Of a stretch of 64,000 nucleotides of DNA, positions 52,314-60,359 are shown in pieces (within the stretch, counting starts at the first letter, position 1; every line of letters starts with the position of its first letter). Below the pieces are notes generated by a model, which was not told the DNA's origin, did not search any database, and was given only the letters and a program-made list of their open reading frames with translations. The position numbers and the translations under genes are program-made. The stretch comes from Glycomyces paridis (GTDB lineage: Bacteria; Actinomycetota; Actinomycetes; Mycobacteriales; Micromonosporaceae): NCBI RefSeq assembly GCF_004912155.1, contig NZ_STGX01000005.1, forward strand, positions 25,908 to 89,907, given 5' to 3'.

Positions 52314-53708
52314 GCGCGGGGCGGCGGGGGCGTCGAGCTGCATCTCGAACTGGGCGCGGGCGGGTCGCGGCGGGCGGCCGTTGCCGCGGCGCTGCGGGAG
52401 GCGGTGCGGAGCGGGCGGCTCGCGCCGGGGACGCGGCTGCCGCCGTACCGGACGCTGGCCGAGGACCTCGGGGTCGCGAGGAACACGGTGGCCGACGCGT
52501 ACGCCGAGCTCGTCGCCGAGGGGCGGCTGACCGCGCGGCAGGGATCGGGGACCCGTGTGGCCGAACGCGTCGCGGCGAGGCCGCAGCGCGTCCCCGAGAA
52601 GGCGGCGCGAAGCGCGGCGCCGCTGCACGACCTGCGGCAGGGGCAGCCGGACGCGACGTCGTTCCCGCGCGCGGACTGGGCCGCGGCAGTGCGCCGAGCA
52701 CTGGCTACTGCGCCGCACGACGCGTTCGCTCCCCCGCACCCGCAGGGCCGACCCGAGCTGCGCCGCGCGCTCGCCGAGTACCTCGCGCGGGCGCGCGGGG
52801 TGTCGGCGGCGCCGGACCGGATCGTGGTGTGCGCGGGGTTCGCGCACGGGCTGCGGCTGCTGTTCGGCGGCGGCGTGCTGGCGGGTCCGCTCGCCGTCGA
52901 GGCGTACGGGCTGCCGTTCCACCGGAGCGTGCTCGACGCCGCGGGCGTGCGCACGGTGCCGGTCGCCTTGGACGGCAAGGGGGCCCGCACGGATCTGCTC
53001 CCGGAGGGCCGGGGCGGCGCGCGGGCGGCGCTGCTCACTCCGGCGCACCAGTTCCCTACCGGCGGGCCGCTCGACCCGGCGCGGCGGGCCGCCGCGGTCG
53101 ACTGGGCGCGCGGCCGGGGCGGCGTCGTGCTGGAGGACGACTACGACGGCGAGTTCCGCTACGACCGCGAACCGGTGGGCGCGGTGCAGGGCCTCGACCC
53201 CGACCACGTGGTCTACCTCGGGTCGGTGAGCAAGAGCCTGTCCCCCGCGATCCGGCTCGGCTGGATGGTCCTGCCTGCGCACCTGGTCGAGCCGGTCCTG
53301 GCGGCGAAAGGGCTGCGGGAGGCGTGGACGGGCGTGACGGACCAGCTCGCGCTCGCCTCGCTCATCGAGGCCGGGCACTACGACAGGCACCTGCGGCGCA
53401 TGAGGAGGCGCTACCGCGAGCGCCGGAACCGGCTGGTCGCGGCGCTCGCCGAGCGGGCCCCGCACCTCGCCGTCACGGGCGTGGCGGCCGGACTGCACGC
53501 GGTGGTGGAGCTGCCGCCGGGCACCGAGGCCGCCACTGTGGAGGCGGCGGCGTCGGCGGGCATCGCGCTCGACGGGCTGGCGGCGTTCCGGCATCCCGAG
53601 AGCGAGCAGCCGCACCGGGACGGCCTGGTCGTCGGCTACGCCGCGCCCGCCGAGCACCGCTACGGCGCGGCGCTGGACGCGCTGTGCCGCGTCCTGCCGC
53701 CCGCCTGA
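52245..53708 (+). CDS. MocR/PdxR-type GntR-aminotransferase regulator
   Basis: A 487-residue regulator. The N-terminal GntR HTH (PPYRTLAEDLGVARNTVADA, about residues 66-85) is joined to an aminotransferase-I fold. The PLP lysine is in LGSVSKSLSPAIRLGW near residue 329, with the expected Asp in LEDDYDGEFRYDR. Such regulators sense PLP or amino acids. ATG at 52245 or 52260 both lie in the 15-bp repeat, and the leading GSM/GFKA pentapeptides are outside the family domain. It converges with the cupin gene, their stops one base apart. The target is unknown; no PdxST genes are nearby. Confidence 0.87.
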   Translation: MAGGSMTDGFKAAGFKAEGFKAEARGGGGVELHLELGAGGSRRAAVAAALREAVRSGRLAPGTRLPPYRTLAEDLGVARNTVADAYAELVAEGRLTARQGSGTRVAERVAARPQRVPEKAARSAAPLHDLRQGQPDATSFPRADWAAAVRRALATAPHDAFAPPHPQGRPELRRALAEYLARARGVSAAPDRIVVCAGFAHGLRLLFGGGVLAGPLAVEAYGLPFHRSVLDAAGVRTVPVALDGKGARTDLLPEGRGGARAALLTPAHQFPTGGPLDPARRAAAVDWARGRGGVVLEDDYDGEFRYDREPVGAVQGLDPDHVVYLGSVSKSLSPAIRLGWMVLPAHLVEPVLAAKGLREAWTGVTDQLALASLIEAGHYDRHLRRMRRRYRERRNRLVAALAERAPHLAVTGVAAGLHAVVELPPGTEAATVEAAASAGIALDGLAAFRHPESEQPHRDGLVVGYAAPAEHRYGAALDALCRVLPPA

Positions 53709-53709
53709 G

Positions 53710-54201
53710 TCAGCGCTCGGCCAGCGCGGCGGTCCAGACGGGGCTCGCGAAGTAGTGGTTGTCGTACTGCTCGGAGCTGTCGCGGATGTCCTGGACGGTG
53801 GCCTCGCCGAGGTGGACGCGCTCGAGGAGGCGGTAGTAGTCGAAGCGGTGGAGGCCGGGGGTGAAGAGGACGAGCATCTCGGCCTCGGCGCCGGGCGCGG
53901 GGGCGAACGCGTGGGGGACGGTGGGCGGGACGGTGAGGAAGTCGCCCTTGCCGAGGGCCACGATCTCCTCGCCGACGAGGATGCGCATGTCGCCTTCGAG
54001 GACGAAGAAGGTCTCGGCGGCCTTGGTGTGGAAGTGGGCCGGGGCGCCGGGCGAGCCCTTGCGGAAGGTGGCCTTGTTCGCGGTGATGGCCCCGCCGGTG
54101 GCGCCGGCGTCGGCGAGGAGGGTGATGAGGCTGGTGGGTCCGTCCTGGAGGGTCTCGGCTTCGGCGGCGCGGACGAGGACGGGCTGCTGGTCGGTGCTCA
54201 T
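53710..54201 (-). CDS. Cupin-domain protein (quercetin-dioxygenase-like)
   Basis: A 163-residue single-cupin protein. Metal motif 1 is SPGAPAHFHTKAAETFFVLEG with two His and one Glu (about residues 50-70), and motif 2 is GDFLTVPPTVPHAFAP with its His near 95. It resembles quercetinase-like cupins of unknown substrate. ATG at 54201 has AGGAGCAGC upstream. A TTCGGTG/CACCGAA palindrome lies 30 bases before the start. It converges on the MocR gene, so the regulator is not obviously its controller. Confidence 0.83.
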   Translation of the reverse strand: MSTDQQPVLVRAAEAETLQDGPTSLITLLADAGATGGAITANKATFRKGSPGAPAHFHTKAAETFFVLEGDMRILVGEEIVALGKGDFLTVPPTVPHAFAPAPGAEAEMLVLFTPGLHRFDYYRLLERVHLGEATVQDIRDSSEQYDNHYFASPVWTAALAER

Positions 54202-54230
54202 TGCTGCTCCTGGGTGTGTGAGCTGTTGGT

Positions 54231-54248
54231 TTCGGTGGTGACACCGAA
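54231..54248 (-). promoter_or_regulatory. Perfect palindrome upstream of the cupin gene
   Basis: TTCGGTG (54231-54237) and CACCGAA (54242-54248) are separated by GTGA, 30 bases before the cupin start. This suits a TetR- or MarR-type operator. Its TCGGTG half-site recurs in the inverted repeat at 55504. Confidence 0.55.
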
Positions 54249-54400
54249 TCTACCGGCGTAATAGACCATGTTTCTGGTGCAATCGACGCCTGATGCAGCG
54301 GGTCAATTCGGGTGGTGCGGGGGCGGTGGCCCGATCCGGTATGGTGGTGCCGGTTTCCAGGTCGGGGAACGGGTTTCGAGTGGTGGAGGGTGTTCTCGAC

Positions 54401-55447
54401 ATGCGCAGGTACGCGATGCTGGTCTCGCCGTCGGCGAACCGCGTCTACGCGCGGACGGCGGCGCGGATGATGCGGCACGAGTTCGGGGTCTTCCGCGAGC
54501 GCCTGCTGGAGGGCGCGGTCGAGGACGTGGAGGAGGTCGAGTTCGGCGGCGTGCCGTACCTGGTCTTCGGCGCCGAGTCGCTGAGCGGGCGCGATCTGCG
54601 GGTGCTGGCGAACCTCTCCTCGCTGTTCGCGCTGTTCGAGGTCCACGGGTCGATGCTCGAACCGGTCGCGGTGGAGCGGCTGGACCGGTACGACGACGAC
54701 CTGGTGTCGATCCTCAAGTACGTGGGCAAGACGAACGAGCAGTTCACGAAGCTGCTGGTGAACGTCACGGCCGCGGCGGCGCTGACCGCGGACCGGTTCC
54801 TGGGCGACCGTCCGCGGCTCCTGGACCCGCTGGCGGGCCGGGGCACGACGTTGAACCAGGCGGCGATGTACGGCTGGGACGGCTACGGGGTGGAGATCGA
54901 CGGGACCGACTTCGACGCGTACGCGGTGTTCTTGGAGCGGTGGCTCAAGGGGAAGTTCATCAAGCACAAGGTCACGAAGAGCCGCGTCAAGCGCGAGGGC
55001 CGGTCGGTGGGCCGGCGGATGCTGGCCGAGTTCGCCGCGACGAAGGAGGCGTTCCGGGCCGGGGACGTGCAGACCGTCGAGCTGGTCGGCGCGGACACGA
55101 CGCGCAGCGGCGAGGTCTACCGGAAGAACTCGTTCGACCTCATCGTGACCGACGCGCCGTACGGGGTGCAGCACGCGTCGGTGAACTCGGAGCGGGCGCT
55201 GTCGCGCAGCCCGCGGGCGCTGCTGGAGGCCGCGATCCCGGAGTGGGCGGCGCTGCTGCGCGACGGCGGGGCGATGGGGCTGTCGTGGAACACGCAGGTG
55301 CTCCCCCGCGAGGATCTGGCGTCGATCCTGGAAAACGCCGGGCTCGCGGTGCTGGACTCCGAGCCGTTCCTGGGCTTCGAGCACCGGGTGGGCCAGGCCA
55401 TCGACCGCGACCTCATCGTGGCGGTCAAGCCGCGGGCGGCACGCTGA
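54401..55447 (+). CDS. TRM11-like SAM-dependent methyltransferase
   Basis: A 348-residue predicted RNA (guanine-N2) methyltransferase. The SAM motif is LLDPLAGRGTTLNQA near residue 139 and the catalytic motif is VTDAPYG near 249 (DAPY instead of DPPY). The N-terminal 120 residues are a substrate-binding region without a clear THUMP match. ATG at 54401 has GGAGGG nine bases upstream; GTGs at 54380 and 54383 are less likely. It stands alone before the TetR fusion, whose promoter region begins after its stop. RNA target unknown. Confidence 0.82.
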   Translation: MRRYAMLVSPSANRVYARTAARMMRHEFGVFRERLLEGAVEDVEEVEFGGVPYLVFGAESLSGRDLRVLANLSSLFALFEVHGSMLEPVAVERLDRYDDDLVSILKYVGKTNEQFTKLLVNVTAAAALTADRFLGDRPRLLDPLAGRGTTLNQAAMYGWDGYGVEIDGTDFDAYAVFLERWLKGKFIKHKVTKSRVKREGRSVGRRMLAEFAATKEAFRAGDVQTVELVGADTTRSGEVYRKNSFDLIVTDAPYGVQHASVNSERALSRSPRALLEAAIPEWAALLRDGGAMGLSWNTQVLPREDLASILENAGLAVLDSEPFLGFEHRVGQAIDRDLIVAVKPRAAR

Positions 55448-55477
55448 ACACGCGGGAACGCTAAGTCACATGATTGA

Positions 55478-55529
55478 TTGAATTCGGTGCGCCACCTGAT
55501 AGCGTCGGTGAAACAGATGATTCACCGAC
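55478..55529 (+). promoter_or_regulatory. Promoter with TetR-type operator for the TetR-synthetase gene
   Basis: TTGAAT (55478-55483) and TAGCGT (55500-55505) are 16 bases apart. From the end of the -10, GTCGGTGAA (55504-55512) faces TTCACCGAC (55521-55529) across eight bases, a perfect 9-bp-arm inverted repeat covering the expected transcription start. It fits autorepression by the TetR domain encoded 16 bases downstream. Confidence 0.7.
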
Positions 55530-55544
55530 CGAGAGGGGTGGGCC

Positions 55545-56951
55545 GTGGCCGAGGGCATGGTCAAGCGGCGCCGCGACGAGCAGGCCAGGGGGACCCGGGA
55601 GGCGCTCCTGGACGCCGCCGAGCGGCTGTTCGCCGAGCGCGGCGTGCACGCGGTGTCGAACCGGCAGATCGTGGAGGCCGCGGGCCAGGGCAACACGGCC
55701 GCCGTCGGCTACCACTTCGGGTCGAAGGAGGCCCTGGTCGGGGCCATTGCGGAGCGGCATTCGGCCTCGATCGACCGGATTCGCGCCCGCCTCGTGGCGG
55801 AGGTGCGGGACGAGGACGACCTGCGGGCCTGGGTCTCGGTCGCGGTGCGGTCGGTCTCCGAGCACCTCGCGGGCCTGCCGCAGCCGTCGTGGTACGCGCG
55901 GTTCACCGCCCAGGTGGCCGCCGACCCGGCGCTCCGCGCCCTCGACGGGGACGACCCGCGCGCCGAGACGCCCTCGCTGCGGGCGCTGCGCAAGGGGATG
56001 CGCCGGTGCCTGCCGGACCTGCCGCCGGAGGTGGCCGCCGCGCGCACCGCCATGACGCGCAACCTCATCGACCAGTCTATGGCCGACCGGGAACGCGAGC
56101 TTGCCGGGAGCGGTACGGCCGCGCCGGGCGTGGACGACCTCGTGGACGCGATCGTCGCCGTCTGGCGCGCGCCCGCCGGGGCTGCGGCGGCCCCCGCGCC
56201 GAGGACCGCCCCGCCGGACCGGGAGATGCTGGAGTTCGCCCACCAGATCCGCGAGGACTTCGGGCGCTTCATGATGGAGTACCGCTTCGCCGTCGACGAG
56301 GTGCTGACGAAGGTCACGATCCTCCGCGAGGAGTTCCGGCACCTCCACCGTTACAACCCGATCGAGCACGTGACCTCGCGCCTCAAGACGCCCGAGAGCA
56401 TCCTGGAGAAGGTCGCGCGCCGCGGCTACGCGCCCACGCTGCCGTCGATCCGCGCCAACGTCACCGACATCGCGGGCATCCGCATCACCTGCGCATTCAT
56501 GGCCGACACCTACCGCATCCTCGACGCGCTCACCTCGCAGCACGACGTGAGGGTGGTCGCGGTGAAGGACTACATCGCCGAGCCGAAGCCCAACGGGTAC
56601 AAGAGCCTCCACGCGATCATCGAGGTGCCGGTGTTCCTGTCGACGGGGGCCGTCCCGGTCATCGTGGAAGTGCAGATCCGCACGATCGCGATGGACTTCT
56701 GGGCGAGCCTGGAGCACAAGATCTTCTATAAATACGATGGAGAAGTGCCCGAGCACCTCGCGGCCGAGCTCGCGGCGGCGGCCGGGGCCGCTGAGCAGCT
56801 CGACCGGCGCATGGAGCAGCTGCACGCCGAGGTCCACGGGCCCATCGACGCCTACGACGCCGAGCCGCCGTCGCTGCCGCGGCTCGACGACCAACTGCTG
56901 CAACGGCTCTGGGCGCTCAGCCTGGGCACGGAGGGTCGGCGGGACTCATAG
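55545..56951 (+). CDS. TetR/AcrR regulator fused to a RelA/SpoT-type small alarmone synthetase
   Basis: One uninterrupted 468-residue protein with two enzymic or regulatory halves. Residues 1-210 are a TetR regulator: helix-turn-helix at about 37-64 (VSNRQIVEAAGQGNTAAVGY, then HFGSKEAL) plus an all-helical core. After an Ala/Pro linker (208-224) comes a complete RelQ/YjbM-type synthetase: RLKTPES at 279-285, TDIAGIRI at 307-314, YIAEPKPNGYKSLH at 343-356, VEVQIRT at 374-380 and LEHKIFYK at 389-396. No hydrolase domain is present. GTG at 55545 follows GAGAGGGG. Predicted role: make (p)ppGpp while binding DNA at its own promoter. Coupling between ligand, DNA binding and synthesis is inferred. 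Its end overlaps the convergent polymerase gene by six bases. Confidence 0.9.
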   Translation: MAEGMVKRRRDEQARGTREALLDAAERLFAERGVHAVSNRQIVEAAGQGNTAAVGYHFGSKEALVGAIAERHSASIDRIRARLVAEVRDEDDLRAWVSVAVRSVSEHLAGLPQPSWYARFTAQVAADPALRALDGDDPRAETPSLRALRKGMRRCLPDLPPEVAAARTAMTRNLIDQSMADRERELAGSGTAAPGVDDLVDAIVAVWRAPAGAAAAPAPRTAPPDREMLEFAHQIREDFGRFMMEYRFAVDEVLTKVTILREEFRHLHRYNPIEHVTSRLKTPESILEKVARRGYAPTLPSIRANVTDIAGIRITCAFMADTYRILDALTSQHDVRVVAVKDYIAEPKPNGYKSLHAIIEVPVFLSTGAVPVIVEVQIRTIAMDFWASLEHKIFYKYDGEVPEHLAAELAAAAGAAEQLDRRMEQLHAEVHGPIDAYDAEPPSLPRLDDQLLQRLWALSLGTEGRRDS

Positions 56952-57860
56952 CGGGTCGAGGGCGTCGAGGCGGCGGCGGGCCTCGGTCGCGGCGGCGGCG
57001 TGGTCGTCCATGCCGGCCCACGGGTCGGTCTTCTGGGCGAGGCGGCGGCGGATCGAGTCGGCGGTGAAGCCGTCCGGGGCCGCGCGGCCCAGCTCGCTCC
57101 AGTCCAGCGGGGTCGCGACGGCGGCGCCGGGCCGCGACCGCAGCGAGTACGGGGCGATGAAGGTCTGGGCGTGGCCGTTGCGGTTGACGTCGAGGAAGAG
57201 CCGGTCGCCGCGGCGGTTCTTGCGCTGCGCGGTCGTCAGCCGGTCGGGGTCCGCGGCGGCCAGGCGCGCGGCGAGGTCCCCGGCGAGCGCGCGCACGAAC
57301 GGGAAGTCGGCGCCGCGGTCGAGCGGGGCGACCACGTGGAAGCCGCGGCCGCCGGTGGCCTGGAGGAACGGGGCGAGGCCGACCTCGGCGTAGAGGTCCC
57401 TGACGCGCCGGGCGACCGAGCGGAGCTCGGGCAGCGTGACGCCCGGGGGCGGGTCGAGGTCCACCACGAGCCGGTCGGGGTCGTCCAGGCGGTCGACCGT
57501 GGCGGTCTGGACGTGGAACTCGACGGTGGAGAGGTTCGCGAGGTACATGAGGGTCGCGGCGTCGTCGCACACGACGTACCGGTTGGAGCCCTCGCTGCGG
57601 CGGTGCGGGATCTCGGCGGTGCGGATCCAGTCGGGGAAGTGCCCGCCGGAGTCCTTCTGGAAGAAGCCCTCGTCGCCGATGCCGTGCGGGAAGCGGCGCA
57701 GCGTGAGCGCGCGCCCGGCCAGGTGCGGGACCATCGCGGCGGACACGGCGAGGTAGTGGGCGAGCAGGTCGTCCTTGGTGAGGCCGTCCTCGGGGAACAG
57801 CTCCTTGTCGAGGTGCGTGAGCGCGAGGTCGTGCCCGTCGAGGCGGATCGTCGGGGCCAT
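56946..57860 (-). CDS. LigD-type primase-polymerase domain protein (NHEJ)
   Basis: A 304-residue archaeo-eukaryotic-primase-like polymerase, equivalent to the polymerase domain of LigD but encoded alone. Typical segments are LDKELFPEDGLTKDDLLAHY near the start, HGIGDEGFFQKD, the catalytic metal pair in VVDLDPPPG near residue 135, and GGRGFHVVAPLDR near 170. It fills ends during nonhomologous joining with Ku and the ligase. The ATG at 57860 is one base past the ligase stop, so the two are coupled. The 3' ends of this gene and the TetR-synthetase fusion overlap by six bases. Confidence 0.92.
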   Translation of the reverse strand: MAPTIRLDGHDLALTHLDKELFPEDGLTKDDLLAHYLAVSAAMVPHLAGRALTLRRFPHGIGDEGFFQKDSGGHFPDWIRTAEIPHRRSEGSNRYVVCDDAATLMYLANLSTVEFHVQTATVDRLDDPDRLVVDLDPPPGVTLPELRSVARRVRDLYAEVGLAPFLQATGGRGFHVVAPLDRGADFPFVRALAGDLAARLAAADPDRLTTAQRKNRRGDRLFLDVNRNGHAQTFIAPYSLRSRPGAAVATPLDWSELGRAAPDGFTADSIRRRLAQKTDPWAGMDDHAAAATEARRRLDALDPL

Positions 57861-57861
57861 G

Positions 57862-58800
57862 TCAGATCGCCTCCCTGACGACGTCCTCGGCCGCCTTGTC
57901 GGTGCGTTCGCCCAGGTACCTGGGGTGGCGCAGCATCCCGTCGGCGGTCCACTCGGTGAAGCCGACCTGGACTACGAGCTCGGGCTCGACCCAGTGCGGG
58001 CCGGGCTCGGCGACCGCTCCGGCGAACGGGCTCGCGTCCCGCGACAGGCCGTCGAGCCGCTCGCGCAGGCGCCGCAGGGTCCGGTCGTCGTACCCGGTGC
58101 CGACCTTCCCGGCGTACCGAAGCCGTCCGTGGTCGCGGTAGCCGAGGAGGAGCGCGCCGAAACCGGTGCGCGAGCCCTGCGGGTCGGTGTAGCCGCCGAC
58201 GGCGAACTCCTGCTCGCGCACGCGCTTGAACTTGCGCCAGTCCTTGCTGCGGCCGGGGCGGTAGCGGGAGGCGGCGCGCTTGGCGATGAGGCCCTCCCAG
58301 CCGCGCTCGCAGGCCTCCTCGAACATGGCCTCGCCCTCGGCGTTGCGGTGGGCGCTGTAGCGCAGGGGGTCGCGGAAGGCGAAGGCGCGCTTGAGGAGCT
58401 GCTTGCGGTCGCGCAGCGGCAGGCCGGTGAGGTCCTCGCCGCCGTAGGAGAGGAGGTCGAAGAGGTAGTAGTGGACGGCGACGCCGGTGGCGGCGATCTC
58501 GGCGGGGTCGGTGAGGTGCAGGCGCCGTTGGAGGCGGGCGAAGCTCGTCCGCGTCCCCTCGAAGGCGACGATCTCGCCGTCGACCTCGAAACTCGGGCCG
58601 CCGAGGTCGGCGAGGGCGTCGAGGAGTTCGGGGAACGAGGCGTCGATGCGGCGGCCGGTGCGCGACCACAGGGCGAGGCCGTCGCCGTCGCGGGCGGCGA
58701 GGGCCCGCATCCCGTCGAGCTTGCGTTCGAAGATCCAGTCCGCGCTGGAGAAGCGGCGCTCGGCGGGCGTCGCGAGCATCGGCTGGCGGAAGCCGGTCAC
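57862..58800 (-). CDS. ATP-dependent DNA ligase (LigD ligase domain, stand-alone)
   Basis: A 312-residue DNA ligase for nonhomologous end joining. The adenylated lysine is Lys27 in FERKLDGMRA; further motifs are EVDGEIV near 73, WEGLIAKR near 170 and WRKFKR near 188, followed by an OB-fold with the AGKVGTGYD stretch. GTG at 58800 is the family start. First gene of a two-gene operon with the polymerase and divergent from Ku. No phosphoesterase domain is fused, so LigD is represented here as two separate polypeptides. Confidence 0.93.
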   Translation of the reverse strand: MTGFRQPMLATPAERRFSSADWIFERKLDGMRALAARDGDGLALWSRTGRRIDASFPELLDALADLGGPSFEVDGEIVAFEGTRTSFARLQRRLHLTDPAEIAATGVAVHYYLFDLLSYGGEDLTGLPLRDRKQLLKRAFAFRDPLRYSAHRNAEGEAMFEEACERGWEGLIAKRAASRYRPGRSKDWRKFKRVREQEFAVGGYTDPQGSRTGFGALLLGYRDHGRLRYAGKVGTGYDDRTLRRLRERLDGLSRDASPFAGAVAEPGPHWVEPELVVQVGFTEWTADGMLRHPRYLGERTDKAAEDVVREAI

Positions 58801-58908
58801 GGCCGCGCCTGCTGGTCGGGCTGGTCCACGCCCTGAGCGTATGACGCGAACGCGAGCAAAGATTACTTATCGCGCATGATCGATGGCTCCCGGTGTCATG
58901 CTGAGGTC

Positions 58909-59808
58909 ATGCCAGGGGTGATTTGGAACGGGTCGATCGCGTTCGGGCTGGTGAGCATCCCGGTCAAGCTCCACACGGCCACGAGCAGCCACGACCCGGC
59001 GCTGCACCAGTACCACGCGGCCGACACCGGCCGAATCCGCTACTGGAAGGTCTGCGAGCTGGACGAGGAGGTCGTGCCGCCCGAGGACATCGTCAAGGGC
59101 GTCGAGGTCGACGGCGACGTGGTGCTCCTGGAGGACGACGACCTCGCGGACCTGCCCGTCAGCTCCTCCAAGACCGCCGAGGTCGTCGAGTTCGTGCCCG
59201 TCGCACAGATCGACCCGATCCACTACGAGCGGGCCTACTACGCCGAACCCGACAAGGCCGCCGGGCGCCCCTACGTGCTGCTGCGCGAGGCCCTGGAGGA
59301 CTCCGGAAAGATCGCGATCGTCCGGATCACCCTGCGACGCAGAGAGACCCTCGCGGCTCTCCGCCCGCGCGGCGACCTCCTCATCGTGCACACCATGCTG
59401 TGGCCCGACGAGATCCGCGAACCGCGCTTCGCCGACGTCGGCGGCGAGGCCAAGCAGCAGGAGCTGGCGATGGCCGGCGCCCTCATCGACTCCATGACCG
59501 ACGACTTCCGCCCCGAGGCCTACAGCGACGCCTACCGCGAGGCCCTCGAGAACCTCATCGAGGCCAAACGCGCCGGACGCTCGACCGCCAAGCGGCCCAA
59601 GGACGAACCCAAGGCCAAGGTCATCAACCTCATGGACGCCCTCCAACGCAGCGTCGACGCGAAGGACGGCGCCAAGACCGGACGCGGCGCGACTGAGAAG
59701 ACCGCGAAGAAGGCGGCCAAGAAGTCGACCGCGAAGAAGACCGCCACCCGCAAGCGCGCCGCCAAGCAGACCGCGAAGAAGGCCGCGCGCAAACCCAAGA
59801 GCGCCTGA
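58909..59808 (+). CDS. ku: Ku protein (NHEJ end-binding)
   Basis: A 299-residue homodimeric Ku that would thread onto broken DNA ends and recruit the ligase and polymerase. The start (PGVIWNGSIAFGLVSIPVKL) and the core DEEVVPPEDIVKGVE and RPYVLLREAL segments are typical. After about residue 250 the protein ends in a Lys/Ala-rich tail with repeated AKK and TAKK units, like histone H1, as in many actinobacterial Ku proteins that bind DNA outside the ring. ATG at 58909 is used. It is divergent from the ligase gene across a 108-base spacer. Confidence 0.94.
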   Translation: MPGVIWNGSIAFGLVSIPVKLHTATSSHDPALHQYHAADTGRIRYWKVCELDEEVVPPEDIVKGVEVDGDVVLLEDDDLADLPVSSSKTAEVVEFVPVAQIDPIHYERAYYAEPDKAAGRPYVLLREALEDSGKIAIVRITLRRRETLAALRPRGDLLIVHTMLWPDEIREPRFADVGGEAKQQELAMAGALIDSMTDDFRPEAYSDAYREALENLIEAKRAGRSTAKRPKDEPKAKVINLMDALQRSVDAKDGAKTGRGATEKTAKKAAKKSTAKKTATRKRAAKQTAKKAARKPKSA

Positions 59809-59871
59809 AACCGCCACCGCTTGTGCCGGTTTACGCGGTTTGGCGGGTTCGGGGCGGGGAATAATCACCGG

Positions 59872-60267
59872 ATGCTGCGAAACGGAGTCGGCACCGCCTT
59901 GGGGGTCCTCCTGCTGTGCGCCGCGGGCTGCGGGACGAGCGGGCGCGAGTCCGGGGCGGAGGCCGCGGCCTCGGACTTTCTCGCCGCGGTCGACCGAGGC
60001 GACGGGGCCGCGGCGTGCGCGGCGCTCGCTCCCGATGCCGCGGAAGGGCTCGCGTCGTCGGAGGACCTGCCTTGCGCGGAGGCGTTCGCCAAGGCGGACG
60101 TGCCGGGCGGCGCGGTCGAGTCGGTCGAGGTGTGGGGCGACCGGGCGCAGGTGCGCACCGGCGCCGACGTGCTGTTCCTCGCCGAACTCGACGGCGGCTG
60201 GAAGGTGGCCGCCGCCGAATGCGAGGCCCGCGGCGACCGGCCGCACGAATGCGAGGTGGGCGCGTGA
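59872..60267 (+). CDS. Small lipoprotein of unknown function
   Basis: A 131-residue predicted lipoprotein: the signal MLRNGVGTALGVLLLCAAGC puts the acylated Cys at residue 20. The rest resembles small NTF2-like surface proteins (FLAAVDRGDGAAACAALAPD, then WGDRAQVRTGADVLFLAELDGGW), with four Cys residues that could pair outside the cell. No function can be assigned. A -10-like TAATCA lies five bases before the ATG, suggesting a leaderless transcript. Its stop overlaps the next start by four bases (GTGA). Confidence 0.7.
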   Translation: MLRNGVGTALGVLLLCAAGCGTSGRESGAEAAASDFLAAVDRGDGAAACAALAPDAAEGLASSEDLPCAEAFAKADVPGGAVESVEVWGDRAQVRTGADVLFLAELDGGWKVAAAECEARGDRPHECEVGA

Positions 60268-60350
60268 AGCGGGCGATGTTCACCGCGTACCTGGCGTTCA
60301 CCCTCCTGGGGCTCGCGTACCTCGTCACCGTCGGCCTGCTGCGCCTCTGA
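60264..60350 (+). CDS. 28-residue small membrane protein
   Basis: A GTG-initiated peptide of 28 residues: basic start (MKR), then one hydrophobic helix ending LLRL. It overlaps the lipoprotein stop by four bases (GTGA), and its stop lies nine bases before the DUF6766 start, with TGAGGAG providing the next ribosome site. Position and coupling make it more credible than a chance frame. It might be a small regulatory or structural membrane peptide; no homologue is recognised. Confidence 0.55.
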   Translation: MKRAMFTAYLAFTLLGLAYLVTVGLLRL

Positions 60351-60359
60351 GGAGTGGAC

